Shown here piece by piece: positions 35,555-43,733 of a stretch of 64,000 nt of DNA (position 1 is the first letter of the stretch; the number at the start of each line of letters is the position of its first letter). The translations under genes and the position numbers were made by a program. Source of the stretch: Bacteroidia bacterium (GTDB lineage Bacteria > Bacteroidota > Bacteroidia > Flavobacteriales_D > Sanyastnellaceae); the NCBI GenBank assembly GCA_030427925.1, contig JAUICJ010000006.1, positions 1 through 64,000 of the forward strand, read 5' to 3'. The notes below the pieces were generated by a model, which did no database searches, was not told the origin of the DNA, and was given only the letters and a program-made list of their open reading frames with translations.

Positions 35555-35836
35555 TTACCAATTATCGGATTCCCGCTCCAAGGTACGAAGCGAGATGCCA
35601 TTTCCTTGTTCCACTTCATGGATGGAGCGCATGAGCTCCCGCATGAAGCGGCTTTTGATGACCGGCGCCCCTGACGGCCGCTTGCCGATGACCAACCCGT
35701 CGGAGCGGTGCGTGTCGGCGATGTTGTCGAGCAGCTCCTCGATGGCGCCGAGGGCCCAGCCCTCCGATTCTGCGAGGACGCGTGCGACGATTTCGACCTT
35801 GCGCTCAGCCACGGTCCGTTGGGGTTCGGTGCTCAT
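35555..35836 (-). CDS. Small conserved-looking protein, 93 aa, coupled to DPP III gene
   Basis: I do not recognise the family. The protein is hydrophilic and mostly helical in pattern (VAERKVEIVARVLAESEGW, ALGAIEELLDNIADTHR), with a Lys/Arg/Ser middle (GLVIGKRPSGAPVIKSRF) and an acidic end (TLERESDNW). There is no signal peptide and no Cys pair. Its ATG overlaps the TGA of the DPP III gene (ATGA), and a strong terminator follows, so it is the last gene of that transcript. Coding is supported by this coupling. Confidence 0.7.
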   Translation of the reverse strand: MSTEPQRTVAERKVEIVARVLAESEGWALGAIEELLDNIADTHRSDGLVIGKRPSGAPVIKSRFMRELMRSIHEVEQGNGISLRTLERESDNW

Positions 35837-37863
35837 TGGATGCCGCGGAGGAAGTGGTAGGTGCGACCGTAGTGGAGCATCTGCTCGGTGAAGTCGTCCG
35901 GGTAGGTGAGTTCAACCGCGGTGATGGCGCCCTGTGCGTCCACCGTGGCTTCCATTTGGGGATTGATGAACCCGCCGTACGGCGCAATGCCCAGCACTTC
36001 GCTGCGCGCAAGCACTTCCTCGTGAATCGCAGGATCCACCTTTACGCCGTAGCCCTCCACGAGCGCCTTCGCTGCCTCGTAATCGCCCTGCGACTTGATG
36101 CGCTGCACCTCGCCGAGCAGCTCGGCGAACAACTCGTGCAAGCGGTCGTAGTTCCGGATGTCCAAGTACGTTTTGCCGTCGCGCACCTCGCGGACGATGG
36201 TGCCATCGCCTTCCGCGCGCTCGAAGCACCAGTGCGCGATCCAAGCGCGGTTCCGCATGTGGGCTTCCTCGATGTCCGCGCCCCGTTCGAGGCGGCGCAA
36301 CTGGAGCATCATGCCGTTGCGGATGTAGCTGTCGTATTCCGCCTTGCCCACTTCGAGGCTCTCCATCAAACCGAGCTCGACGAGCTTCGGGTCGAGCAAG
36401 TAGTAGAGCGCCACGAGGTCCGCGCGCCCTTCCTCGATGGTCGAGCTGTACTCCTTCAAGGTCGCCTTCGGTTCGCCCACGCCGTCTTCGAGTTGGCCAG
36501 AAGCGTGGCCGATGACTTCGTGCATGGCCGTGTGGAGCTTGCCCGCGAGTTCGCCGTGGGCCTTCGTGCGCTCGATTTCCTCCGCGTCGTTCGCGAACTC
36601 CTCGAGGATGCCGCTGCCGCCCGCTTGGTCGTACGCGTTGACGATGTTGCCGAGGCTCACCGACTTCGAACCGTGCATCACGCGGATCCAGTTCGAGTTG
36701 GGGAGGTTCACGCCGATGGGCGTGCTGGGGGAAGCGTCACCGGCCTCGCCGGCCACGTTCACCACGTTGTAGGTGATGCCGACGACCGTGTCCTTTTTGT
36801 GCGCCGGATCGAAGGGCATGTGGTCTTCGAACCACTGCGCGTTGTTCATGAGCATCGCCATGCGCTCGCTCGCTTCGAAGTCCTTGATTTGGACGATGGT
36901 CTCGTAGCTGCCCGTGTAGCCGAGCGGATCGTTGTACACTTCCACAAAGCCGTTGATGTAGTCCACATCGCCTTCGGTGTCCTGCACCCAATTGATGTTG
37001 TAAAGCTGCCACTTTTCGAGGTCACCGGTTTCGTAGTAGCTGATGAGGTGGCCGAGCGCGACGGATTGCTTTTCATTCTCCGCGTACTTCTGGGCTTCCT
37101 TCAGCCAGTAGACGACTTGGGCCAACGCGTCGCCGTACAACCCGCCGACGCGGTAGGGCTGCTCGACGACCTCCCCTTGCTCGTTTTTCACGAGGCGCGA
37201 ATTGAGGCTGTATTCGACGGGCGTGCGGTCCGTGGGATCTTCGATGGAGGCGTAGTAGGCCTGTGCTTCCTCGGTGGTCACGTCGGGCGCGTAGAAGTTG
37301 ATGGCCGAGCCTTCAACGAGGCCTTTCGACTTGTCCTGTTCCACTTTCTTCGGGTCGACCGTGGGATCGAAGATGACCGCGAGGAGTGTTTCGTCTGCGG
37401 TTTGGCCTGTGGCGTTGACCCATTCCATGAAGGCTTCCTGGCTGAAACCCGGGGTGAACTTCATGTTGCTGTAGTGGTGGTGGATGCCGTTGGAGAACCA
37501 AAACCGCTTCAGGTACACCACGAATTCCTCGAAATCCTTCGTCGTCCGGTCCCCTTCGTACCCGGTGTAAATCCCCTCGAACAGATCGCGCAACGTCAAG
37601 TTGTAGCGGTAGTTCTGGTCGTACATGATGTCGCGACCGCTCAATCCCGCCTGGTTGAGGCAGTAGACGAGGGCTTGTTGACGCGGGCTCAGTTGCTCCC
37701 AGCCGGGCACTTGGTAGCGAATGAGCTTGAGGTCGGCCACTTGTTCGGTTTGCCAAACAAACTCCTCCGCCACCGGCGTTTCAACTTCCGGAGCAGGGGC
37801 CTCGCCACATCCCGTGGCGAACACCACGCCGATCGCGGCGAGGTAGAATGGGAATTTAGTCAT
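35833..37863 (-). CDS. Dipeptidyl peptidase III-like lipoprotein (peptidase M49), 676 aa
   Basis: A zinc aminopeptidase that removes dipeptides from peptide N-termini. The open frame runs to 39228, but its upstream part is antisense to lptG; the gene starts at ATG 37861-37863 with a lipoprotein signal (GVVFATGC, Cys near residue 19). The M49 zinc motif is H448-E-V-I-G-H453 in TAMHEVIGHASGQ, with the second ligand region STIEEGRADLVALYYL. Bacteroidota periplasmic DPP III homologues are similar in size (about 670-700). It is divergent from lptG; the last bases overlap the 93-aa gene. Confidence 0.92.
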   Translation of the reverse strand: MTKFPFYLAAIGVVFATGCGEAPAPEVETPVAEEFVWQTEQVADLKLIRYQVPGWEQLSPRQQALVYCLNQAGLSGRDIMYDQNYRYNLTLRDLFEGIYTGYEGDRTTKDFEEFVVYLKRFWFSNGIHHHYSNMKFTPGFSQEAFMEWVNATGQTADETLLAVIFDPTVDPKKVEQDKSKGLVEGSAINFYAPDVTTEEAQAYYASIEDPTDRTPVEYSLNSRLVKNEQGEVVEQPYRVGGLYGDALAQVVYWLKEAQKYAENEKQSVALGHLISYYETGDLEKWQLYNINWVQDTEGDVDYINGFVEVYNDPLGYTGSYETIVQIKDFEASERMAMLMNNAQWFEDHMPFDPAHKKDTVVGITYNVVNVAGEAGDASPSTPIGVNLPNSNWIRVMHGSKSVSLGNIVNAYDQAGGSGILEEFANDAEEIERTKAHGELAGKLHTAMHEVIGHASGQLEDGVGEPKATLKEYSSTIEEGRADLVALYYLLDPKLVELGLMESLEVGKAEYDSYIRNGMMLQLRRLERGADIEEAHMRNRAWIAHWCFERAEGDGTIVREVRDGKTYLDIRNYDRLHELFAELLGEVQRIKSQGDYEAAKALVEGYGVKVDPAIHEEVLARSEVLGIAPYGGFINPQMEATVDAQGAITAVELTYPDDFTEQMLHYGRTYHFLRGIQ

Positions 37864-37935
37864 GTGATTGGGTTGAAATCGCGGGCAATTTAGCGACCGA
37901 AGGCCAAAGTCCCCGCACGCGCGGTGGTGTGTTGC

Positions 37936-37943
37936 TATCTTTG
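37936..37943 (+). promoter_or_regulatory. -7 box (TATCTTTG) that sets the lptG start
   Basis: An exact TAnnTTTG match. Transcription would begin near 37949, downstream of the GTG at 37924 that opens the longest frame, so translation should start later, at TTG 37966. Confidence 0.55.
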
Positions 37944-37965
37944 GCCGACCACCAACGCCCCTGAG

Positions 37966-39381
37966 TTGCGCAAACTGTCCCTGCTCTTGTTGCGGGCGTT
38001 CCTCGCCCCGTTTGCCGTCACCTTGCCGGTGGCGCTGTTCATCTTGGACATGCAGTTCTTGTGGGTGTACGCGGACGACCTCATCGGCAAGGGGCTGGAA
38101 CCGTGGATCATCGGAAAGTTGATGGTGTACGCTTCCGCGCGGCTCGTGAACATGGCGCTGCCGCTTGCCATCCTCGTGGCGTCCATCATGGCGCTGGGTT
38201 CGCTGGCCGAGCGGAATGAGCTGACGGCGATGAAGTCGTCGGGGTTGTCGCTTTGGCGCATCCTGCGGCCGTTGATGTGGACCATGGTGGGGATTTCGGT
38301 GGGCGCGTTTGCGTTCTCGAATTCGGTTTGGCCTGCAGCCAACCTGAAATTCAGGGCGTTGCTGTTTTCGGTGACCAAAAAGAAACCGACGCTCAACCTC
38401 CAACCCGGCCTCTTCTACACGGGCATCGAAGGCTTCGCAATCCGCGTCGACGCCAAAGACGACGACGGCACGCTCCACGACGTGCTCATCCACGACAACC
38501 GCGAGGCGAGCCTCGGCGCCACCCGCGTCATCCGCGCCCGCCGCGGCCGCATGGACCAACAAGGCGACTTCCTGATGCTCCACCTCGAAGACGGCTACAG
38601 CTACGAGGAAGACCTCGAACAGGCCAAACGGCGCCAAGAGCGGCTCCACCCCTTCATCTCCTCCTCGTTTACGGCCCAAACCCTCGCCATCGACCTCGGC
38701 TCCCTCGACTTCAATCAGGTCGACGAAGGCCTGTTCCAAAAGGTGCACGAAATGATGACCATCCGGCAGCTCGAACTCGCCATGGACTCGCTCGCGGGCG
38801 TGGCGGAATCCCGGCTGCAGGACGTGGCGCGCTACGGCGAGCGGAACGTGCTCCTGTTCCGCGATTCGCTGCGGCTCGATTCCGGGCGGGTGGTGGCGCC
38901 GGTGGCCGCGGCAGGGCCGGGCGTCGCGTTGGCCGGGCTGTCGCCGTCGCAGCGGCGGATGGCCTTCGATGCGGCGCGCGAACTGTCCCGCAATGCGAAG
39001 CAGGGCATCGAAAACGCCCTCGATGATGCGGCCTCGAAGCAGCGCCTCCGCAACCGGCACGCCGTCGAGTGGCACCGGAAGTTTTTCCTCGCGTCGAGTT
39101 GCATCCTCCTGTTCTTCATCGGCGCCCCGCTCGGCGCCATCATCCGCAAGGGCGGGCTGGGCATGCCGACGGTGGTGGCCATCGGCATCTTCCTGGCCTA
39201 CTACATCGTGTCGATCGTGGGGGAACAAATGATCAAATCAGGCACCCTCGAACCGCTTCCGGGCATGTGGCTCAGCACCGCGTTGCTGCTCCCGGTGGCG
39301 GTTTGGCTCACCCGCATGGCGATGCGCGATGCCCACATTCGGAGCATCCGCTGGCCGTGGAAACGCTTGCAGGCCAAATGA
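37966..39381 (+). CDS. lptG: LptF/LptG-family permease, 471 aa
   Basis: An inner-membrane subunit of the LPS transport ABC complex (YjgP/YjgQ family). The N-terminal helix block starts LRKLSLLLLRAFLAPFAVTL; three helices lie before about residue 120 and three after about 370, with a periplasmic beta-jellyroll between, as in the family. LAERNELTAMKSSGLSLWRI is the coupling-helix signature. The start is placed at TTG 37966, because the promoter box lies downstream of the only earlier in-frame start (GTG 37924). LptF and LptG are hard to separate by eye. Its TGA overlaps the next ATG, and two glycosyltransferases follow, which fits envelope polysaccharide work. Confidence 0.85.
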   Translation: MRKLSLLLLRAFLAPFAVTLPVALFILDMQFLWVYADDLIGKGLEPWIIGKLMVYASARLVNMALPLAILVASIMALGSLAERNELTAMKSSGLSLWRILRPLMWTMVGISVGAFAFSNSVWPAANLKFRALLFSVTKKKPTLNLQPGLFYTGIEGFAIRVDAKDDDGTLHDVLIHDNREASLGATRVIRARRGRMDQQGDFLMLHLEDGYSYEEDLEQAKRRQERLHPFISSSFTAQTLAIDLGSLDFNQVDEGLFQKVHEMMTIRQLELAMDSLAGVAESRLQDVARYGERNVLLFRDSLRLDSGRVVAPVAAAGPGVALAGLSPSQRRMAFDAARELSRNAKQGIENALDDAASKQRLRNRHAVEWHRKFFLASSCILLFFIGAPLGAIIRKGGLGMPTVVAIGIFLAYYIVSIVGEQMIKSGTLEPLPGMWLSTALLLPVAVWLTRMAMRDAHIRSIRWPWKRLQAK

Positions 39382-40568
39382 TGCGCATCCTTCAACTCTG
39401 CCACAAACCCCCGCGCCCCAGCCGGGACGGCGGCTGCCGCGCCATGGACGCCGTCACCCGCGGGCTGCTCGCGGCGGGCAACGAAGTGCGGGTCCTCGCC
39501 GCCTGCACGGACAAGCACCCCTTCGTGCCCCCATCGGACGCGGCGTACGCCGAGGCGACGCAGTTCGAGGCGGTCTACATCGACACGCGGGTCAACGCGC
39601 GCGACGCGCTGACGCACCTCATTTCCGGAGAGAGCTACAACGTGGCGCGATTCCACCACGGGGACCTGGAGGAGCGACTGCGGTGGATTTTGCAGCGGGA
39701 GGTGTTCGATTTGGTGCTGCTTGAGAGCCTCTTCACGGTGCCGTACCTGCCCGTGATCCGCAAGTACGTCGACGGGCCAGTGGTGCTGCGGGCGCACAAC
39801 GTGGAGCACCGGATTTGGGAAGGGCTCGCTGCGGAGACGGAAGCGCTGAGCCGGCGGCTGTACTTGAAGTTGCTGACGGACCAACTCGCCCGCTACGAAA
39901 TCAGCGTGCTGAACGACGTCGACGCGGTGGTCGCCATCTCGGACGAAGACGCGGCCATCTTCCGCGAACTCGGTTGCAAACGGCCGATCCACGTCACGCC
40001 GTTCGGGTACGACGCGGGGGCGATTCCCCGACCCGAGGGGCGGTTGCCCGACCACGTGTTCCATTTCGGCTCGATGGACTGGGAGCCCAACCGCGAGGGC
40101 GTCCGGTGGCTGCAGGAAACGGTGTGGCCCATCGTACTGGCCGACCGACCGGATGCGCGGTTGGTGTTGGCGGGGCGGAATTTCCCCGCGGATTGGCCGG
40201 TGGCCCCCGGCGTGGAGGTGCTGGGGGAAGTGGACGATGCGTGGAGCATGTTGAACCGGAACGGCATCATGGCCATTCCGTTGCACGCGGGCAGCGGGGT
40301 GCGCATCAAGGCCATCGAAGGATTGGCCACGGGGCGCCCCATCGTGTCCACGCGGCTGGGGATGGAGGGCCTCGGGCTTGAACCGGGGGTGCATTATCGG
40401 GAGGCCAACACCGCGGAATCCTTCGCTGCGGAACTGCTGAAGGCGCTCGAACACCCCCGCAATGCCCTGGAAATGGGCGCGCGCGGACGGGCCGCGGCCG
40501 AAGACCGATTTGAAAACGGGCACTTGATGGCAGGCCTGCTCGTGTTCCTTCAAGAGCTGACGGCATGA
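39381..40568 (+). CDS. Glycosyltransferase family 4-like, 395 aa
   Basis: A GT-B fold transferase, probably acting on cell-envelope or exported polysaccharide. The N-terminal domain starts MRILQLCHKPPRPSRDGGCRAMDAVTRG; VVLRAHNVEHRIWEGLA and DVDAVVAISDEDAAIFREL follow. The C-terminal donor-binding domain has HFGSMDWEPNREGVRWL and HAGSGVRIKAIEGLATGRPIV (the family's G-S-G-x-x-x-K-x-x-E motif). The ATG shares its A with the lptG TGA; another ATG directly precedes it at 39378. Donor and acceptor are unknown. It overlaps the next gene by 4 bp. Confidence 0.87.
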   Translation: MRILQLCHKPPRPSRDGGCRAMDAVTRGLLAAGNEVRVLAACTDKHPFVPPSDAAYAEATQFEAVYIDTRVNARDALTHLISGESYNVARFHHGDLEERLRWILQREVFDLVLLESLFTVPYLPVIRKYVDGPVVLRAHNVEHRIWEGLAAETEALSRRLYLKLLTDQLARYEISVLNDVDAVVAISDEDAAIFRELGCKRPIHVTPFGYDAGAIPRPEGRLPDHVFHFGSMDWEPNREGVRWLQETVWPIVLADRPDARLVLAGRNFPADWPVAPGVEVLGEVDDAWSMLNRNGIMAIPLHAGSGVRIKAIEGLATGRPIVSTRLGMEGLGLEPGVHYREANTAESFAAELLKALEHPRNALEMGARGRAAAEDRFENGHLMAGLLVFLQELTA

Positions 40569-41803
40569 AGGTCGCGGTGTTGACCTCGCGGTGGCCGTGG
40601 CCGTTGGAGAAGGGCGACAAGTTGCGGTTGTACCATCAGTTGCGGGCGTTGAGCGAGCACGTGGAGCTGCATTTGGTGTGCCTCGTGGACCGGGAGCCGA
40701 CGTCGGAGGAGCGGGCGGCTCTTGCGCCGTGGGTGTCGGGGTTGCACGCGGTGAAGCTTTCGCCGTGGCGGCGTGCCTTGCGGTTGGCTTGGGCGCCGTT
40801 GAGTTCGCGGCCGTTCCAGGTGCACTGGTTTTACCAGCGGGGGGCGCATCGGCAGGTGTTGCGGGTTTTGGGCCAAATCCAGCCCGACCAACTCCTCGCC
40901 CAGCTCATTCGCACCTCCGAGTACGTGAAGGAGCTGCACGAAATCCCGCGCACGCTCGATTACATGGACGCCCTGAGCGCGGGCATGGCGCGCCGAGCGG
41001 AAAAGCACCGCGGACCGCGGCGCTGGTTGTTCGCCCTCGAAGCCCGGCGCCTGAAGCGCTACGAGGCGAGCGTCTTCGATTACTTCGACGGCCACAGCAT
41101 CATCACCGAGGCGGATCAACGGTCCATTGCCCATCCCGATCGTGCGCGCATCGCCATCGTTCCCAACGGCGTTGACACGGCCTTTTTCCAACCGGCCCCG
41201 CCCCCGCCCTCCCGCCCCTTGACCGCGAGCTTCATCGGCAACATGGCCTATCCGCCCAACGTCGATGCCGCTCTCCGGCTCGCCCTCGAAATCCGCCCCC
41301 TCGCGCCCACCGGCGTGCACTGGCTCATCGCCGGCGCCACCCCCACCCCGGCCGTCAAAGCCCTGCACGGCGGGTCGGTCGAAGTCACGGGATGGCTCGA
41401 CGACATCCGTTTGGCCTACCACCGCTCGCACCTGTTCGTCGCCCCCATCGTCCTCGGATCCGGCCAGCAAAACAAGCTCCTCGAAGCCATGGCCTGCGGC
41501 CTCCCGTGCATCGTTTCCCCCCAAGTGCGCCACGGACTCGGCCCCCACCTCATCGCACCCGACGGCCCCCTCAACCCCGACCGCATCGCGACCGCCCACG
41601 CCATCCTCGCCGACACGCCCCAGGACTTCGCGGACCGCATCGCCGAGCTCACCGACCACCCCGAATGGCGCGCCATCCTCGGAAGAAATGCACGGCGGTT
41701 TGTCGAAGAACACGCATCGTGGTCAGTCGAATCCGCCAAGCTCCTCGCTACATTCGCAGCAGTGCCGGATGAAACCACCCCGGCCCTTCGGACCCCATCA
41801 TGA
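40565..41803 (+). CDS. Glycosyltransferase family 4-like, 412 aa
   Basis: A second GT-B transferase, distantly similar to the previous gene. It opens MKVAVLTSRWPWPLEKGDKL, typical of the sugar-transferase group that includes exosortase-associated TIGR03087 proteins. It continues with PRTLDYMDALSAGMARRA, IAIVPNGVDTAFFQP, SFIGNMAYPPNVDAALRL, and a donor-site block VLGSGQQNKLLEAMACGLP (G-S-G-x-x-x-K-x-x-E). ATGA overlap (40565-40568) with the upstream gene and a 4-bp overlap with the downstream oxygenase put lptG, both transferases and the oxygenase in one operon. Confidence 0.87.
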   Translation: MKVAVLTSRWPWPLEKGDKLRLYHQLRALSEHVELHLVCLVDREPTSEERAALAPWVSGLHAVKLSPWRRALRLAWAPLSSRPFQVHWFYQRGAHRQVLRVLGQIQPDQLLAQLIRTSEYVKELHEIPRTLDYMDALSAGMARRAEKHRGPRRWLFALEARRLKRYEASVFDYFDGHSIITEADQRSIAHPDRARIAIVPNGVDTAFFQPAPPPPSRPLTASFIGNMAYPPNVDAALRLALEIRPLAPTGVHWLIAGATPTPAVKALHGGSVEVTGWLDDIRLAYHRSHLFVAPIVLGSGQQNKLLEAMACGLPCIVSPQVRHGLGPHLIAPDGPLNPDRIATAHAILADTPQDFADRIAELTDHPEWRAILGRNARRFVEEHASWSVESAKLLATFAAVPDETTPALRTPS

Positions 41804-42777
41804 GCAATTCCTCTGACATCAGCATGATCGCCGGCATCCCCACACTCAACGTGGGCGACTTCCTGAACGGCGATGCGGAAGCCCGCAACCGCTTCATCGC
41901 GCAACTCGGCGCCGCCTATGAAGGCATCGGCTTCGCCGCCATCCACGGCCACGGCATCCCCGACGACCTCATCGCACGGCTGTACGACCAATCGAAGGCA
42001 TTCTTTGGCTTACCGGTTGAGACGAAGCAGCGGTACATGCGTCCGGAAACGAACAACCAACGCGGCTACGTGGCCTTTGGCACCGAGCACGCGAAGGATT
42101 CGGCGGCTGCGGACTTGAAGGAGTTTTGGCAAGTCGGTCAACCCACGCCACCGGCAGACGGCAACCCCGACGAATTCCCGCCCAACTCCGATTGCACGGA
42201 ATTGCCGGAATTCGGCCCCACTGCGAAGCAGGCGTTCGAAGCCTTGGAGTCGCTCGGGTTGGTGATGCTGCGTGCGATTGCGCTGCACTTGGAACTGCCG
42301 GAGGGGTACTTCGATGCTTGGGTCCCTGGCGGTTCGAGCATTTTGCGGGCGATTCACTACCCGCCCATCACCCACGAGCCCGAAAGTTCCGTCCGCTCGG
42401 GGCAGCACGAAGACATCAACCTCATCACGCTGCTTGTGGGCGCATCGGCATCGGGTTTGGAAGTGTTGCGGCACGACGGTGCCTGGATTCCGGTGACGGC
42501 CCTGCCGGAGCACATCGTGGTCAACGTGGGCGACATGCTCCAGCGGCTGACGAACCACCAATTGAAGTCCACGACCCACCGCGTCGTGAACCCGCCACGG
42601 GAGCAATGGAGCTCGCCGCGCTTCAGCATGCCCTTCTTTTGTCATCCCCGTCCGGAGATGCGGCTCGACGCCTTGCCGCACTTGGTACCCGCTGGGGAGG
42701 AACCGAAGGAAGCGCCCATCACCGCGGGCGAATACCTGCACCAACGGCTGCTTGAGATCGGCCTCGCGAAGGGCTGA
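41800..42777 (+). CDS. Isopenicillin N synthase-like 2OG-Fe(II) oxygenase, 325 aa
   Basis: A non-heme iron dioxygenase. The N-terminal DIOX_N part (IPTLNVGDFL, GFAAIHGHGIPDDLIARL, FFGLPVETKQRY) precedes the catalytic double-stranded beta-helix. Iron ligands by motif are H203 and D205 (GQHEDINLITLL) and H260 (KSTTHRVVNP); R274 (SPRFSMPFF) would bind 2-oxoglutarate. The substrate is unknown. It ends the lptG-glycosyltransferase operon by overlap, which may mean modification of a sugar or lipid, though oxygenases of this class are common in small-molecule metabolism too. Confidence 0.88.
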   Translation: MSNSSDISMIAGIPTLNVGDFLNGDAEARNRFIAQLGAAYEGIGFAAIHGHGIPDDLIARLYDQSKAFFGLPVETKQRYMRPETNNQRGYVAFGTEHAKDSAAADLKEFWQVGQPTPPADGNPDEFPPNSDCTELPEFGPTAKQAFEALESLGLVMLRAIALHLELPEGYFDAWVPGGSSILRAIHYPPITHEPESSVRSGQHEDINLITLLVGASASGLEVLRHDGAWIPVTALPEHIVVNVGDMLQRLTNHQLKSTTHRVVNPPREQWSSPRFSMPFFCHPRPEMRLDALPHLVPAGEEPKEAPITAGEYLHQRLLEIGLAKG

Positions 42778-42787
42778 AGTTGACCTC

Positions 42788-42801
42788 GTGACCCACGTCA
42801 C
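42788..42801. promoter_or_regulatory. Crp/Fnr-type operator GTGA-N6-TCAC
   Basis: A perfect dyad GTGACCCACGTCAC, extended to CGTGAC..GTCACG at 42787-42802. Its centre (42794.5) is about 42 bp upstream of the start implied by the -7 box at 42824-42831, the classic class II activator position. The regulator gene is not in the window. Confidence 0.6.
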
Positions 42802-42823
42802 GGTATGCCGGTCGGTCGGGGCG

Positions 42824-42831
42824 TAACCTTG
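42824..42831 (+). promoter_or_regulatory. -7-like box (TAACCTTG) of the sulfur operon
   Basis: One mismatch to TAnnTTTG, 26 nt before the ATG at 42858, downstream of the GTGA-N6-TCAC dyad. Confidence 0.45.
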
Positions 42832-42857
42832 CATCGTCAACACACAAACTGGATGCG

Positions 42858-43658
42858 ATGGAAACCTTGGAATTGATTGCAGTGCTCGGATACGCGGCCG
42901 CCTTGGTGGTGGGCTTGGTTTTGGGCCTGATTGGAGGAGGTGGGAGCATCCTGACCGTGCCGGTGTTGGTTTACTTGTTGAAGGTCGATGCGGAGATGGC
43001 CACGGCGTACAGCTTGTTCGTAGTGGGCATTTCGGCGGCCTTCGGAGCGGTGCAGAATTACCGCAACGGGCTCGTGGACATGAAGACGGGCATCGTCTTC
43101 GCTTTGCCCTCGCTTGCCGCCGTGTATGCCACGCGCCGTTGGATGATTCCCGCCATCCCCGATTCGTTTGAAATCGCGGGATTGCCGTTGACGAAAAGCC
43201 TGCTCATCATGGTGCTGTTTGCCATCTTGATGATTGCTGCTTCGGTTTCGATGATCCGTGGCCGCAAGGAATCGAAGGAGGAAACGGGGCAGGCCAATTG
43301 GTGGCTTGTGCCGATCGAAGGCGTGGCCGTCGGAGTCCTGACGGGAATGGTCGGTGCCGGCGGCGGATTCCTCATCATCCCGGCCTTGGTCGTCTTGGTG
43401 CGGATGCCGATGAAGGTCGCCGTGGGCACGTCGCTGATGATCATCGCTTTCAAATCCATGATCGGATTCGTCGGCGACCTCGGAACGGACAAGGTCATGG
43501 ACTGGACGTTGCTCGGGATTTTCACGTCGTTGACGGTCGTCGGCATCCTGCTTGGCATGCAACTTTCCAAGCGGATCGACGGCGGCGCACTGAAGAAAGG
43601 ATTCGGTTACTTTGTTCTCATCATGGGGACGTTCATTCTCCTGAAGGAAATCATCTGA
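42858..43658 (+). CDS. TauE/SafE-family sulfite/anion exporter, 266 aa
   Basis: An integral membrane protein with about eight helices. The two family repeats each carry a glycine-rich signature: VLGLIGGGGSILTVPVLVYL near the N-terminus and VGVLTGMVGAGGGFLIIPAL after the middle. A charged cytoplasmic loop (RGRKESKEETGQ) separates the halves. The neighbouring persulfide dioxygenase/rhodanese and YeeE-type genes make export of sulfite or another oxidised sulfur anion the likely job. It is the first gene of the operon. Confidence 0.9.
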   Translation: METLELIAVLGYAAALVVGLVLGLIGGGGSILTVPVLVYLLKVDAEMATAYSLFVVGISAAFGAVQNYRNGLVDMKTGIVFALPSLAAVYATRRWMIPAIPDSFEIAGLPLTKSLLIMVLFAILMIAASVSMIRGRKESKEETGQANWWLVPIEGVAVGVLTGMVGAGGGFLIIPALVVLVRMPMKVAVGTSLMIIAFKSMIGFVGDLGTDKVMDWTLLGIFTSLTVVGILLGMQLSKRIDGGALKKGFGYFVLIMGTFILLKEII

Positions 43659-43733
43659 TGAGATGACGGGCCTCAGATTTGGCCCAAAACCGAACCCCGA
43701 AATTTGAAAAAGAAACAATAAAAATCACACATC

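Noticed and set aside
37864-39228. N-terminal 455-codon extension of the DPP III frame
   Set aside because: This part is antisense to lptG and lacks a signal; the lipoprotein signal and homology begin at ATG 37863.
42837-43718. 293-codon minus-strand frame over the TauE gene
   Set aside because: His/Asp/Arg-rich complement of a hydrophobic membrane gene.
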